A stretch of 64,000 bases of DNA from Bacillus sp. NTK074B (GTDB taxonomy: Bacteria; Bacillota; Bacilli; Bacillales; Bacillaceae_B): NCBI RefSeq assembly GCF_017303375.1, contig NZ_JAFKOH010000002.1, positions 460,159 through 524,158 of the forward strand, written 5' to 3'. Within the stretch, counting starts at the first letter, position 1; each line of letters begins with the position of its first letter. The notes under the pieces were generated by a model that did no database searches, was not told where the DNA came from, and saw only the letters and a list, made by a program, of their open reading frames with translations. A program made the translations under genes and the position numbers. Positions 53,516 to 62,917 of this stretch are shown here, piece by piece.

Positions 53516-54700
53516 ATGGCACTCACCAAACTCAATACCTATCAAACCCTTACTGAAGTATCGGCCATCTCCTTGGCCACCGGTTTAAGAACCTTTGAAG
53601 ATGCTTCTCAATTAACATGTGAAGAAATCGGAGATGGAAACCTGAATCTGGTTTTTCATGTAGTTGATAAGGAGACAGATAAAGGAATCATCATAAAACA
53701 AGCCCTTCCTTATGCAAAAGTGGTGGGTGAAAGCTGGCCGCTGACAATCGAGAGGGCAAGAATCGAAGCGAGTGCCCTTACTCTTCAGCGATCCTTCGTA
53801 GGAGACCTCGTACCACAAGTGTATTATTCTGATCCAGTACTAGCCATTACCGTAATGGAAGATCTAAGCAAACTGACAATCGCACGTGCAGGCCTCATCC
53901 AGGGAGAAAAATATCCTCAGTTATCAGATGATATAGGGACATTCCTCGGGAATACATTGTACTTCTCATCTGATTATGCCCTGCATCCCTTTAAGAAAAA
54001 GGAATATGTGAAGGAATTTTCAAATCCTGAATTATGCAAAATTACCGAAGACCTTGTCTTCACGGATCCTTTCTTCAATAGCGTTACAAATGAATATGAG
54101 GAGGAACTAACCGAGGACGTTCAACAATTATGGAATGATTTCAAACTGAAACTCGAGGTGGCAAAATTAAAGAAAAGCTTTTTAACTGAAGGCGAAGCTC
54201 TTCTGCATGGTGACCTTCATACGGGCAGTATATTTGTAGATAACGACCAAACAAAAGTGATTGACCCGGAATTTGCATTCTATGGACCTATCGGTTTCGA
54301 TATCGGTCAGTTTATTGCCAACCTCATTTTTCAAGTAGTTTCAAATCCTGATGAGAAAGAAACCATTCTCCATCATATTAGGAATACCTGGAACGTTTTT
54401 TCCTCAACGTTTGCTGGCCATTGGAAAGAAAGCGGAGATGCCTATACGAAAATCGATGGCTATCTGGAATACGTATTGGAGAAAAGTTTCCGGGACAGCA
54501 TCGGCTTTGCAGGATGTGAATGTATCAGAAGAACGATTGGTCTTGCACATGTGGATGACCTGGAGAGCATCCGTTGCAAGGAGCGGAGACTAAAAGCCAA
54601 ACGGGCCTGCTTGAACATTGGAAAGAAACTCATTGTAAACCGTACGGATATTCAATCGATCCAGGAACTTCTTTCAATTGTGCGGTCACATTCTGAATAA
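53516..54700 (+). CDS. mtnK: Methylthioribose kinase
   Basis: A 394-residue kinase of the APH/choline-kinase fold: [11 protein letters not shown] nucleotide loop, catalytic HGDLHTGSI and [15 protein letters not shown]. It phosphorylates 5-methylthioribose. ATG 53516 follows AAAGGAGG; an in-frame ATG at 53441 lies in the riboswitch terminator and is rejected. mtnA follows 13 bases after. Confidence 0.95.
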   Translation: MALTKLNTYQTLTEVSAISLATGLRTFEDASQLTCEEIGDGNLNLVFHVVDKETDKGIIIKQALPYAKVVGESWPLTIERARIEASALTLQRSFVGDLVPQVYYSDPVLAITVMEDLSKLTIARAGLIQGEKYPQLSDDIGTFLGNTLYFSSDYALHPFKKKEYVKEFSNPELCKITEDLVFTDPFFNSVTNEYEEELTEDVQQLWNDFKLKLEVAKLKKSFLTEGEALLHGDLHTGSIFVDNDQTKVIDPEFAFYGPIGFDIGQFIANLIFQVVSNPDEKETILHHIRNTWNVFSSTFAGHWKESGDAYTKIDGYLEYVLEKSFRDSIGFAGCECIRRTIGLAHVDDLESIRCKERRLKAKRACLNIGKKLIVNRTDIQSIQELLSIVRSHSE

Positions 54701-54713
54701 AAAGGAGATACTT

Positions 54714-55766
54714 ATGACACATACTCTTACCATACCAACCTCACTCCAGTGGCATGAAGATCATTTACTGATCCTTAATCAACAAAAACTGCCGAATGTT
54801 GTTGAATATCTTAAACTTAGAAATCTTAATGAATATTTTGAAGCGATTGTCTCTCTCAAAGTAAGGGGGGCACCGGCAATCGGGATCACTGCTGCTTACG
54901 GACTTGCTCAAGCAGCAAGGCAATATGACACAGAGGATCTCAATGAATTCATCACTCTTTTTACACGTGATAAAAAATACCTTGCAGATTCAAGGCCGAC
55001 TGCAGTCAATTTATTCTGGGCAATGGACCGACTGGATCAAGTCCTTGAACATGTCCACACCGTAAATGAAGCAAAGACCGATCTGTTTCATACAGCCATC
55101 CAGATCCATACAGAGGATGAGGAAGTATGCAGGATAATCGGGGAATTCGCCCTGACAGTATTGGGTGAAAGACGCAAGGTCTTGACGATTTGCAATGCCG
55201 GGAGCATTGCCACAAGCAAATATGGCACAGCCCTGGCCCCTTTTCACTTAGGGAGGGAGAAGGGACTTTTGTTTCAAGTGTTCGCCTGTGAAACACGACC
55301 TGTGCTTCAGGGTGCTCGTCTGACTGCATGGGAACTTCAGCAGTCAGGCGTTGATGTGACCCTTATTACCGATAGCATGGCCGCTCATACCATCAAGGAG
55401 AAAGGAATTGAAGCGGTGATAGTCGGTGCTGATCGTATAGCTGCAAATGGGGATACTGCAAATAAAATCGGAACCTCTATGCTTGCCATATTATGTAGCC
55501 ATTACAATATTCCTTTTTACGTGGCTGCCCCTTCCTCCACGTTTGATCTGGACGCTAAAACAGGTGAGGATATCCCTATAGAAGAAAGAGCATGTGAAGA
55601 AATTACAACAATCGCCGGCTCTATCATCGCGCCTGAAAATGTTTCAGTCTATAATCCGGCTTTTGATGTCACATCTCATGAGTTGATTGCCGGTATTATC
55701 ACAGAAAAAGGAGTGTTGTATCCGAACTTTAAAGAAAGCATAGGATGTGCCATTGGAGTAATTTAA
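54714..55766 (+). CDS. mtnA: Methylthioribose-1-phosphate isomerase
   Basis: A 350-residue member of the eIF2B-alpha/MtnA family: [31 protein letters not shown] with the active cysteine, and [18 protein letters not shown] with the catalytic aspartate. ATG 54714 lies behind AAAGGAG; the upstream in-frame ATG at 54678 is within mtnK and unsupported. Operon with mtnK. Confidence 0.95.
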   Translation: MTHTLTIPTSLQWHEDHLLILNQQKLPNVVEYLKLRNLNEYFEAIVSLKVRGAPAIGITAAYGLAQAARQYDTEDLNEFITLFTRDKKYLADSRPTAVNLFWAMDRLDQVLEHVHTVNEAKTDLFHTAIQIHTEDEEVCRIIGEFALTVLGERRKVLTICNAGSIATSKYGTALAPFHLGREKGLLFQVFACETRPVLQGARLTAWELQQSGVDVTLITDSMAAHTIKEKGIEAVIVGADRIAANGDTANKIGTSMLAILCSHYNIPFYVAAPSSTFDLDAKTGEDIPIEERACEEITTIAGSIIAPENVSVYNPAFDVTSHELIAGIITEKGVLYPNFKESIGCAIGVI

Positions 55767-55795
55767 AGAAGAGAAGGGCTTTTCCCTTCTCTTCT
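55767..55795. terminator. Terminator after mtnA
   Basis: AGAAGAGAAGGG / CCCTTCTCTTCT, perfect 12-bp stem directly after the stop. Confidence 0.8.
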
Positions 55796-55810
55796 CCCCT
55801 ATACATCCGT

Positions 55811-56401
55811 TTAAATAAGCTTGGTAGACGCCCACATTTCCCTCGGATTTACCTCATAGATGCCATTTTCACGGTACATGAACTGATGGATGATGAATTC
55901 CCTCCTTAAGGTGGCAAAGTCCTCATGGAATTGTTGAATATATTCATTCAATTCTTTTTCCTTATACTTTTCACCCACTTTGAGTCCTTCTACCATATGT
56001 TCCAGTATGAATAGTTTTTTCTTTTGTTGGGAAGGTATAATCTTGATTCTTCCATTTTTCTCCAGAAAATTATTTTTCACTTTCTGTCTCTCTTTCATTA
56101 GTTTTTCTGTCAACGTTATGTCCCCTTTCTCCTCATGAGCAAATCTGTGAAGAACATCCCCATGATGACTAAGTACTTTTTTATTCAGATAGTAGTAAAT
56201 CGTGTTCTTCTCCCGCCTAGAGTACACAAGATTGCATTCTTTCAGTTTCGTCAGATGATGGGAGATGGTGGGAGGCGTAAGTCCAAGCTTCCCTGCAATG
56301 GCTCCTACGTGCAAGTTCTCTTCTGCCAGTAAGTAGACGATCCTAATACGTGATGGATCTCCCATCGTTTTATGGAAAGCCACTTGTTTGCTTAGTTGCA
56401 A
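55811..56401 (-). CDS. ArsR-type repressor with DUF2087 domain
   Basis: A 196-residue fusion: ArsR winged helix (about 1-85; KLGLTPPTISHHLTKLKE recognition helix) and a C-terminal DUF2087 domain (about 115-190; EKELNEYIQQFHEDFATLRREFI). No metal-binding cysteines are visible in the helix-turn-helix part. A tandem palindrome 21 bases upstream of the start is the likely autoregulatory operator. No target transporter is adjacent, so the regulated gene may be distant. Confidence 0.85.
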   Translation of the reverse strand: MQLSKQVAFHKTMGDPSRIRIVYLLAEENLHVGAIAGKLGLTPPTISHHLTKLKECNLVYSRREKNTIYYYLNKKVLSHHGDVLHRFAHEEKGDITLTEKLMKERQKVKNNFLEKNGRIKIIPSQQKKKLFILEHMVEGLKVGEKYKEKELNEYIQQFHEDFATLRREFIIHQFMYRENGIYEVNPREMWASTKLI

Positions 56402-56421
56402 TAGTCTATCTCCATTCTTAA

Positions 56422-56455
56422 TTAGATTATTATCTAATTAGATGATAATCTAATT
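56422..56455. promoter_or_regulatory. Tandem palindromic operator
   Basis: Two 18-bp ATTAGAT-n4-ATCTAAT palindromes (56422-56439 and 56438-56455) share two bases and repeat with a 16-bp period, 21 bases upstream of the ArsR-DUF2087 start. Confidence 0.7.
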
Positions 56456-56521
56456 AGTGAAATATATCAATATATTTTTCAGAATCATTCATGAATTCTC
56501 TAATCAATCGGCCAAACTGCA

Positions 56522-56557
56522 TAAAAAAACAGGCATTCCCATAGGATAATGCCTGCT
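56522..56557 (-). terminator. Terminator after ogt
   Basis: On the minus strand CAGGCATT / AATGCCTG stem followed by T7. Confidence 0.8.
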
Positions 56558-56565
56558 TATCTTAC

Positions 56566-57021
56566 CTAATTTTCTAAAGACAATAAGATTTCTTTTTTAT
56601 CGATTTGCGTTCCTGCATAGCCAGTAAGTTTTTTATTCTTTCCAATGACTCGGTGACAGGGGATGATGATGGGAAACCGGTTTGCTTTATTCGCCTGCCC
56701 CACTGCCCGCACGGCTTTAGGTCTGCGAACGGTTTCTGCTACATCTTGATATGAACAGGTTTTACCGTATGGGATGTCTTGGAGGGCATTCCATACCGCC
56801 ATTTGAAAAGCTGTTCCTTCTAATTTCAAAGGAAGGTCAAATACTTTCCTTTCTCCATTAAAAAATTCATGCAGCTGTTTCATCGCCTTTAGAAGAATAG
56901 GATGATCCGTTTCAATGGACCCTTCTTCTTCAACGAATTGCACAGAAATCAATTGACTCTGATCTGCATAAAGCTTAAGGGTTCCGATGGGACTAGCTGT
57001 AGTGACTGTATGAATAGACAT
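56566..57021 (-). CDS. ogt: Methylated-DNA-protein cysteine methyltransferase
   Basis: A 151-residue O6-alkylguanine repair protein; the acceptor cysteine is in IIPCHRVIG and the DNA-binding helix in RAVGQANKANRFP. It removes alkyl groups from guanine in one irreversible step. It lies 14 bases after kinE on the same strand and is next to kinE in B. subtilis as well. Confidence 0.95.
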   Translation of the reverse strand: MSIHTVTTASPIGTLKLYADQSQLISVQFVEEEGSIETDHPILLKAMKQLHEFFNGERKVFDLPLKLEGTAFQMAVWNALQDIPYGKTCSYQDVAETVRRPKAVRAVGQANKANRFPIIIPCHRVIGKNKKLTGYAGTQIDKKEILLSLEN

Positions 57022-57035
57022 TTTGATGGACTCCT

Positions 57036-59189
57036 TTATGATTTTGGCAGATATATATGGAAGATGGTCCCCTCTCCAACAATGCTCTCAACCTGGACAC
57101 TTCCTTTATGCTCTTTAATAATTTTAAAGCTTACCATCAGGCCAAGTCCAGTCCCCCGTTCCTTTGTTGTATAAAAGGGTTCACCTAGCTTTTTAATTTT
57201 ATCCTTTGAGATCCCGCCTCCCTGGTCCTTAATTTCGATATGAATCATTTCTTCCTCTGTCTCATTGATGCTGATGGAAATGGCCCCGCCACCGGACATA
57301 ACTTCAATGGCATTCTTAATGATATTGATGAATACTTGTTTTAATTGATTGGGTTCAGCTACGATAGACGGTAAGTTTTCCTGATAGTTCTCCTCATACT
57401 GAACATTATGCATGACTGCCTGGGCACTCAATAGTTCAACCGTATCCTTCATGATTTTGATGAGATTCGTTTCCTGATATTGGATTGCCTGAGGTTTTGC
57501 CAGTACAAGAAATTCCGTAATGATCGACTCAATTCGCTGAAATTCAGAAGTGATCACATTAAAGTACATTTCATGATCTTTGCCCACACTATTCTCCAGC
57601 AGTTGGATGAACCCTTTAAGTGCGGTCATCGGGTTCCTGATCTCGTGGGCGATCCCTGCAGCAAGCTCCCCTACAACACTTAGTGTATCTGATTTTCTTA
57701 ATTGTTCCTGCATTTCAATCTGATCGGTAATGTCACGGATGATCGTTAAATTCAGGTTGGAAAGTAAATTATACTTAGATGATAGCTCCACATATTGAAC
57801 TCTTTCCCTGTGGGATGATAACGTCTTTAAAAACGTTGCTTGACCGTCCTCTTTCAACTGTTGCAAATATTCATCATACGATTCTTCACCAGGCTCTATG
57901 TTTAATATTTCCCGTACATCTTTACCGATGAGCTGATCTTTTTCCATCTTGATGATTTTACTCACTTCAGGATTTGCATCTACGACAACATAATTATGAT
58001 TAGTAAGCAGCAATCCGTCCAATGAACCTTCGAAAATCTTCCGGAACCGTTCCTCGCTTTCACGCAATTCCTTCTCCATTTGATACCGTTCACTGACATT
58101 ACGAAATATCGTCATGTTATATCCATCAACGGAGTGAAGCTTGGAGGTGAATTCCAAATGCTTCAGCTGGTTGTTGGGCATGAGGAACAATACCTCATCC
58201 CGTACTGCTCCGCTTCTGTTCAATTGCTCCATGACCAAATCGAACTTTTGACTTTCTAAAGGATACACAAAGTCCCTGATTTTTTTTGAAAGGAGTTCGG
58301 CCAGGCTACACTCGAATATCTTAAGAGCAGATGAGTTCGCTTTTAGAACCCTGCCGTCATGATCCCATAATACAATGGCATCAATTGCTTCCTCAAACAG
58401 CCCCTTGAACAATTCTTCATTTCGCTTTAGTTGAATTTCCATCTGCCTCTTTTCCGTTACATCTCTAAGAATGGCCATGTGTAGTTTGTGATGAACATAG
58501 GGACTTGTTGTGAATTCGACGATCGATATGCTTTGTGATTTCTTAATCGGAATTTCACCCCGGGCTTTTTTATTCTGAGAAATCAATTCTTTGATTTTAT
58601 CAATCTTATAGTGAGCATTCTCCGGAATGAAAGAGCTGATATTCCTGGAGGTGATCTCTTCTTTATCGAGTCCCACTTGTAAACTAAAGGCATGATTAAC
58701 ATCATTGATATTTCCATTGATATCGAATAAGACGATCCCTTCTGATGCATTTTGAAAAATATTGGATAATAAATGCACGTTCAAATGATCTTTGCGCTCT
58801 TTCTCCTTCAGTTCCGTTACATCCTTAAAGTATAAATAAGCATTAGGAGAAATGGTCGATTTTTTGAGCAATAATTCAACATGAATAATTTTATTGTCGT
58901 TTACATTCATCAGAGTTTCATCCTCTAATGTTTTCCCTGTTTCCATCACTTCTTTATAATGGGCCACGATAGGAGCTGGTACAGAGGAGAAAAATATGCT
59001 GAACAGCTTTCCAACTGTACTTTCTTCACTTACTTGCAGGGTGTCACATGCCTCGGGGTTGGCATAAACGATTTTCAATTCAGAATTGATGACAAGCATC
59101 GGCATGGGTGAAGCTAGGCAAATTTCCCTATCAACGGGATGACATTGTACCTCATTTTGCTCTTCCTTCAATTTACTGCTATTAGTCAT
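57036..59189 (-). CDS. kinE: Sporulation sensor kinase KinE
   Basis: A 717-residue soluble histidine kinase: four PAS domains (about 20-130, 140-250, 260-370, 380-490), phospho-acceptor helix ELAAGIAHEIRNPMTALKGF (about 500-520) and HATPase with NIIKNAIEVM, DQGGGIS and GTGLGLMVS. No transmembrane helices. Gene order with ogt and ykrP matches B. subtilis kinE, which feeds phosphate to Spo0F. The fused ogt transcription unit hints at shared stress expression. Confidence 0.87.
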   Translation of the reverse strand: MTNSSKLKEEQNEVQCHPVDREICLASPMPMLVINSELKIVYANPEACDTLQVSEESTVGKLFSIFFSSVPAPIVAHYKEVMETGKTLEDETLMNVNDNKIIHVELLLKKSTISPNAYLYFKDVTELKEKERKDHLNVHLLSNIFQNASEGIVLFDINGNINDVNHAFSLQVGLDKEEITSRNISSFIPENAHYKIDKIKELISQNKKARGEIPIKKSQSISIVEFTTSPYVHHKLHMAILRDVTEKRQMEIQLKRNEELFKGLFEEAIDAIVLWDHDGRVLKANSSALKIFECSLAELLSKKIRDFVYPLESQKFDLVMEQLNRSGAVRDEVLFLMPNNQLKHLEFTSKLHSVDGYNMTIFRNVSERYQMEKELRESEERFRKIFEGSLDGLLLTNHNYVVVDANPEVSKIIKMEKDQLIGKDVREILNIEPGEESYDEYLQQLKEDGQATFLKTLSSHRERVQYVELSSKYNLLSNLNLTIIRDITDQIEMQEQLRKSDTLSVVGELAAGIAHEIRNPMTALKGFIQLLENSVGKDHEMYFNVITSEFQRIESIITEFLVLAKPQAIQYQETNLIKIMKDTVELLSAQAVMHNVQYEENYQENLPSIVAEPNQLKQVFINIIKNAIEVMSGGGAISISINETEEEMIHIEIKDQGGGISKDKIKKLGEPFYTTKERGTGLGLMVSFKIIKEHKGSVQVESIVGEGTIFHIYLPKS

Positions 59190-59358
59190 TTCTTCATCCC
59201 CCTACTATTTTAAAAGACGACCATCGGCTTAACTCCTATAGAATTCGCATAGCTTCCCATACTTTTGGCGATAATTAACAATGAAATTCATGTTTTGCTC
59301 ATTGTATCCTAGGGTAAGAATGAATGAGGATTAAACTATTCTAAAAGATGGTGAAGAT

Positions 59359-60384
59359 ATGACACAGCGCGACTATTACTTCGACAATGCAAAATTCATT
59401 TTGATCTTTTTAGTGGTATTTGGACATATTATCCGGTCCTATATTGAAAGTGACCCATTTATCCTTTCTCTGTATAAAACAATATACACCTTTCACATGC
59501 CCGCTTTCATTCTTGTGGCAGGATTTTTCGCAAAAGGGTTCTATAAAAAAGGATATATCCAAAAACTTGCAAAAAAGCTAATACTCCCTTACATTTTGTT
59601 TCAATTGATTTACACTGTGTACTACCATTTCCTTTATCAGGAATCAACATTCGAGGTTGATCCGCTCAATCCACACTGGTCATTATGGTTTCTTATTAGC
59701 CTTTTCTGTTGGAACGCTTTGCTTTATGCTTTCATCAAGTGGTTTAAGTTTAAACCGGGAATCGGCCTGACAGTGGCTTTCTCCCTTGGACTGGTTGTGG
59801 GATTTGCAGATGTCATTTCAAATTATTTGAGTCTGTCCAGAACATTTGTCTTCTTCCCCCTTTTCCTAATGGGCTACTATATGGAAAAGGAGCACTTCGA
59901 ATATTTTAAAACGAAAAAAGCCCGTTTAGTGGCAGGTTCATTATTTGTACTCGTATTTTTAGGAATGTATTTTGTGCCTGAATTCTCAGATAAGTGGTTG
60001 CTCGGTTCGAAACCTTATGGAGACTTCGCATGGAATAATACGTTCAGTATGGCAATCAGGGCAGCAGTTTACTTATTAAATATCGTGATGATTTTCAGCT
60101 TTTTTACATTTGTGCCTACAAAGAGACAATTTTTCACTAAATGGGGGAAAAATACTCTCTATGTTTACTTGCTCCATGGTTTTCTCATACGTTTATTCCG
60201 TGAAAGCCACCTTAAGGACACGATTGACCCTACCACAAGTTTACTATTGTTACTCGGGGTCTCATTCGTACTAACGATGCTCTTTTCAACGAAGCTCTTT
60301 ACCAGTATCACTCAACCTATCATAGAGTTTAAATCAACAAAATTGCAGAAACTGCTTTCAAAAAGGGAAATAAAAACAAGATAA
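59359..60384 (+). CDS. ykrP: Acyltransferase-3 family membrane protein (YkrP)
   Basis: A 341-residue membrane protein with about ten helices. The start DYYFDNAKFILIFLVVFGHIIR and FHMPAFILVAGFF are the hallmark of acyltransferase-3/NodX proteins that acylate surface glycans. Divergent from kinE, as ykrP in B. subtilis. The acceptor is unknown. Confidence 0.88.
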   Translation: MTQRDYYFDNAKFILIFLVVFGHIIRSYIESDPFILSLYKTIYTFHMPAFILVAGFFAKGFYKKGYIQKLAKKLILPYILFQLIYTVYYHFLYQESTFEVDPLNPHWSLWFLISLFCWNALLYAFIKWFKFKPGIGLTVAFSLGLVVGFADVISNYLSLSRTFVFFPLFLMGYYMEKEHFEYFKTKKARLVAGSLFVLVFLGMYFVPEFSDKWLLGSKPYGDFAWNNTFSMAIRAAVYLLNIVMIFSFFTFVPTKRQFFTKWGKNTLYVYLLHGFLIRLFRESHLKDTIDPTTSLLLLLGVSFVLTMLFSTKLFTSITQPIIEFKSTKLQKLLSKREIKTR

Positions 60385-60394
60385 ACTTCAGTAG

Positions 60395-60434
60395 AAAGGG
60401 CTGACCCAATTATATGCACGGGTCAGTCCCTTTT
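60395..60434 (+). terminator. Terminator after ykrP
   Basis: AAAGGGCTGACCC / GGGTCAGTCCCTTTT stem with one mismatch and a T tract. Confidence 0.8.
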
Positions 60435-60580
60435 CGTGTTAAACTATTCTCTTTACCAGGCAGACAAGTTTCTATATTACACAATTTTCGAAAAACTTTT
60501 ATTTACTTAATATTATTCGCACATTTTCCTAAAATTCCTTCTAATAGTTACAAGAAATTTAAATTCATTTTAGACAAACA

Positions 60581-60609
60581 TTGAGCTTTTTCGCAAGCTT
60601 CGATAAAAT
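60581..60609 (+). promoter_or_regulatory. Promoter of the radical-SAM gene
   Basis: TTGAGC, 17-base spacer, TAAAAT; 101 bases upstream of the start codon at 60711. Confidence 0.6.
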
Positions 60610-60668
60610 GATAATCATATGATGTACGAACATCTAAGGTCATCTGCCATATAGTAGAGGGAATTCGT

Positions 60669-60698
60669 ATGGCTGATCGCCGGATTGATTTAGAATAG
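60669..60698 (+). CDS. Nine-codon leader frame
   Basis: ATG 60669 to TAG 60698 (MADRRIDLE) with GAGGG seven bases upstream; its stop overlaps the region just before the AGAGGAG ribosome site of the radical-SAM gene. Could be a translational-coupling leader or chance. Confidence 0.25.
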   Translation: MADRRIDLE

Positions 60699-60710
60699 AG
60701 GAGATTATTA

Positions 60711-62435
60711 ATGAAGAAAGTCGTCTTAAGTACGTTAAATGCAAAATATATTCACACGAATTTAGCCATTCGCTGTTTAAAGGCTTACGCTGAGCCCGAA
60801 CATGAAATCGAGCTCTCTGAATACACTATCAAAGATCCAACTCTTAATATTGCAACTGACTTATTTTCAAAAAAGCCTGACATAATTGGTTTTAGCTGCT
60901 ACATTTGGAATATTGAAGAAACCATTAAAGTGATTAAGATTCTCCGGAAAATCATGCCCGAGGTTACGATCATCCTCGGAGGACCTGAAGTGACCTATGA
61001 TGTTCCATATTGGCTTGAGCGTCTTGTAGACGTTGACTTTATCGTCATAGGTGAAGGGGAAGAATCCTTCAAACAACTATTAGATCAGCTTAATGGGGAC
61101 CAGGATTGGTCCAAAGTCCATGGAGTGGCATTTTTATCTGAAGGAAAGCCAGTCATTAAGCCACAACAAAATAAAATCGATTTACGGGACGTCCCTTCCC
61201 CATTTCGCTTTCAGGAAGATTTGCCTCAGCTTGGTAAACGGGTGACCTATATCGAGACAAGCAGAGGCTGCCCTTTCCGCTGTCAGTTCTGCCTATCATC
61301 TATTGAAGTTGGCGTGCGCTATTTTGACCGTGAGAAGGTAAAAGAAGATATCCGCTTTTTGATGAACCATGGTGCAAAAACCATCAAGTTTGTGGATCGC
61401 ACCTTTAATATTAGCCGAAGCTATGCAATGGAGATGTTTCAATTTCTCATTGACGAGCACTTGCCGGGTACAGTCTTTCAATTTGAAATCACGGCAGATA
61501 TTATGCGGCCAGAAGTGATTGAATTCCTGAACGAACATGCACCACAAGGGCTGTTCCGTTTCGAAATCGGAATTCAATCGACAAATGATGAAACAAATGA
61601 CCTTGTCATGCGGAAACAAAATTATAAAAAGCTGACGAGAACCGTCACTATGGTAAAGGATGGAGGAAAAATCGATCAGCACCTCGATTTGATCGCAGGT
61701 CTGCCGGAAGAGGATTATCATTCTTTCAGGAAGACCTTCAATGATGTATTTGAATTGAGACCTGAAGAGCTGCAATTAGGGTTCTTGAAGATGTTACGTG
61801 GAACTGGATTAAGAATCCGGGCCAATGATCACCAATATACGTATATGGATCATTCCCCCTATGAGATCCTGGGGAATAACGTATTGAGTTTCGATGATAT
61901 CGTCCGGATCAAGCAAGTGGAAGATGTATTGGAGAAATATTGGAACGACCACCGGATGGATCGCACGATTGAGTATTTGGTTACGGAATGTTTTGAAACA
62001 CCATTTGATTTTTTCCAGCAATTCGGATCCTTTTGGGAAAACAAGGGGTGGTCACGAATCGGTCATCAATTAGAGGACTTATTCAGACGCCTGCATGAAT
62101 TTTTATCCACTGAAACGAGCTTTCATATCCCAGTAATTGAGAGTCTGATGAAACTGGACTACTTGAAGAATCAGAAATATAAGCCTAGAAAACCATGGTG
62201 GACCCATGAGATGACAAAGGAAGAACGATCAACTATTTACCAAAGCCTGTTGGCTTCTCCTGTCATCGCCGGGGAAGGGTTTGCGAGCTTGAATCTGAAT
62301 GAAAAAGAGTTGTATAAACATACTCTCCTAGAAACCATTCAATCTAAAAGTGGTCAGGAGCAATATGTACTGGCCTACTTCGAACCTTCGTCCGGTCAAT
62401 CGACCGTGTTTGAGTTCGACCGTGCACTTGTTTGA
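60711..62435 (+). CDS. B12-binding/radical-SAM protein with DUF4080-like tail
   Basis: A 574-residue protein: cobalamin-binding-type Rossmann domain (about 1-135, ILGGPEVTYD, GEGEESF), radical-SAM barrel (about 170-390) with SRGCPFRCQFC providing the CxxxCxxC cluster site, and a C-terminal region like DUF4080. The DxHxxG cobalamin motif is not evident in the N-terminal domain. Radical-SAM enzymes of this class are methyl- or alkyl-transferring; substrate unknown. Single gene. Confidence 0.85.
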   Translation: MKKVVLSTLNAKYIHTNLAIRCLKAYAEPEHEIELSEYTIKDPTLNIATDLFSKKPDIIGFSCYIWNIEETIKVIKILRKIMPEVTIILGGPEVTYDVPYWLERLVDVDFIVIGEGEESFKQLLDQLNGDQDWSKVHGVAFLSEGKPVIKPQQNKIDLRDVPSPFRFQEDLPQLGKRVTYIETSRGCPFRCQFCLSSIEVGVRYFDREKVKEDIRFLMNHGAKTIKFVDRTFNISRSYAMEMFQFLIDEHLPGTVFQFEITADIMRPEVIEFLNEHAPQGLFRFEIGIQSTNDETNDLVMRKQNYKKLTRTVTMVKDGGKIDQHLDLIAGLPEEDYHSFRKTFNDVFELRPEELQLGFLKMLRGTGLRIRANDHQYTYMDHSPYEILGNNVLSFDDIVRIKQVEDVLEKYWNDHRMDRTIEYLVTECFETPFDFFQQFGSFWENKGWSRIGHQLEDLFRRLHEFLSTETSFHIPVIESLMKLDYLKNQKYKPRKPWWTHEMTKEERSTIYQSLLASPVIAGEGFASLNLNEKELYKHTLLETIQSKSGQEQYVLAYFEPSSGQSTVFEFDRALV

Positions 62436-62441
62436 TGATAC

Positions 62442-62483
62442 AGAAGAAAAAATGTTAAGCATTCGCTTAACATTTTTTCTTCT
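62442..62483. terminator. Bidirectional terminator
   Basis: AAGAAAAAATGTTAAG / CTTAACATTTTTTCTT, 16-bp stem. It holds the stop codon of the 41-residue minus-strand gene. Confidence 0.8.
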
Positions 62484-62592
62484 TATCTTGTGTTTTGGGT
62501 TGTTTTTGTGTCACTTCAAGAATCTTGGCAGCATTGATATCTCCAAATTCCTGACCAAATTCTTCACGAAAGGACTGTTTTTTTTCTTTCAT
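62467..62592 (-). CDS. 41-residue spore-type small protein
   Basis: ATG 62592 overlaps the preceding gene's stop (TAATG). The product starts MKEKKQSFREEFGQEFGDIN, is hydrophilic and ends in KKKKC. The EFGQEFGDINA stretch is reminiscent of the FGTEFASET repeat of gamma-type small acid-soluble spore proteins, but this is only a resemblance. Missed by length cut-offs. Confidence 0.55.
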   Translation of the reverse strand: MKEKKQSFREEFGQEFGDINAAKILEVTQKQPKTQDKKKKC

Positions 62593-62750
62593 TATCCTCT
62601 TCCCTTTTTCCCTTTTGAAGAGTTTCTATTATTACCTTTTGCCGGGTCTTCTCCCTGGGTAAATTCAGCCGAGAATTCAGTCTCTTGCTTATTTTTAAGC
62701 GGAGTTTGATTGTTTTTTTCTGCTGCATTGTATTGAGCTTTTCTCTTCAT
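62592..62750 (-). CDS. 52-residue spore-type small protein
   Basis: ATG 62750 follows AAAGGAG. The product starts MKRKAQYNAAEKNNQTPLKN, with ETEFSAEF in the middle and an Asn/Ser/Lys/Gly-rich tail; it lacks hydrophobic stretches. TEFSAEF resembles the TEFASET unit of gamma-type SASP. It is coupled by TAATG to the 41-residue gene. Probable sporulation role by resemblance only. Confidence 0.6.
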   Translation of the reverse strand: MKRKAQYNAAEKNNQTPLKNKQETEFSAEFTQGEDPAKGNNRNSSKGKKGRG

Positions 62751-62917
62751 AATCACTCATCTCCTTTGCTGAACTTATTTTTCCCTTCTACTCCTTTTCC
62801 ATTCTTCTAAATATAGGCAGTTCAGGCACGACAATAACCATCCACGCTTTTTTCGATTCTTGAATAAAACAAATATTTAACCAAAAACTAAACAAAAAGA
62901 CAGAATGAGGATCTGCC

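Larger units (their letters stand above)
60385..60710. other. 326-base region between ykrP and the radical-SAM gene
   Basis: Holds the ykrP terminator (60395-60434), an AT-rich stretch, a good sigma-A promoter (60581-60609) and a roughly 95-base leader with a nine-codon frame. No other gene seen. Confidence 0.6.

Noticed and set aside
62350..62709. 119-codon plus-strand frame after the radical-SAM gene
   Set aside because: It is antisense to the two small coupled genes, which have a proper ribosome site and coupling; the frame has none.
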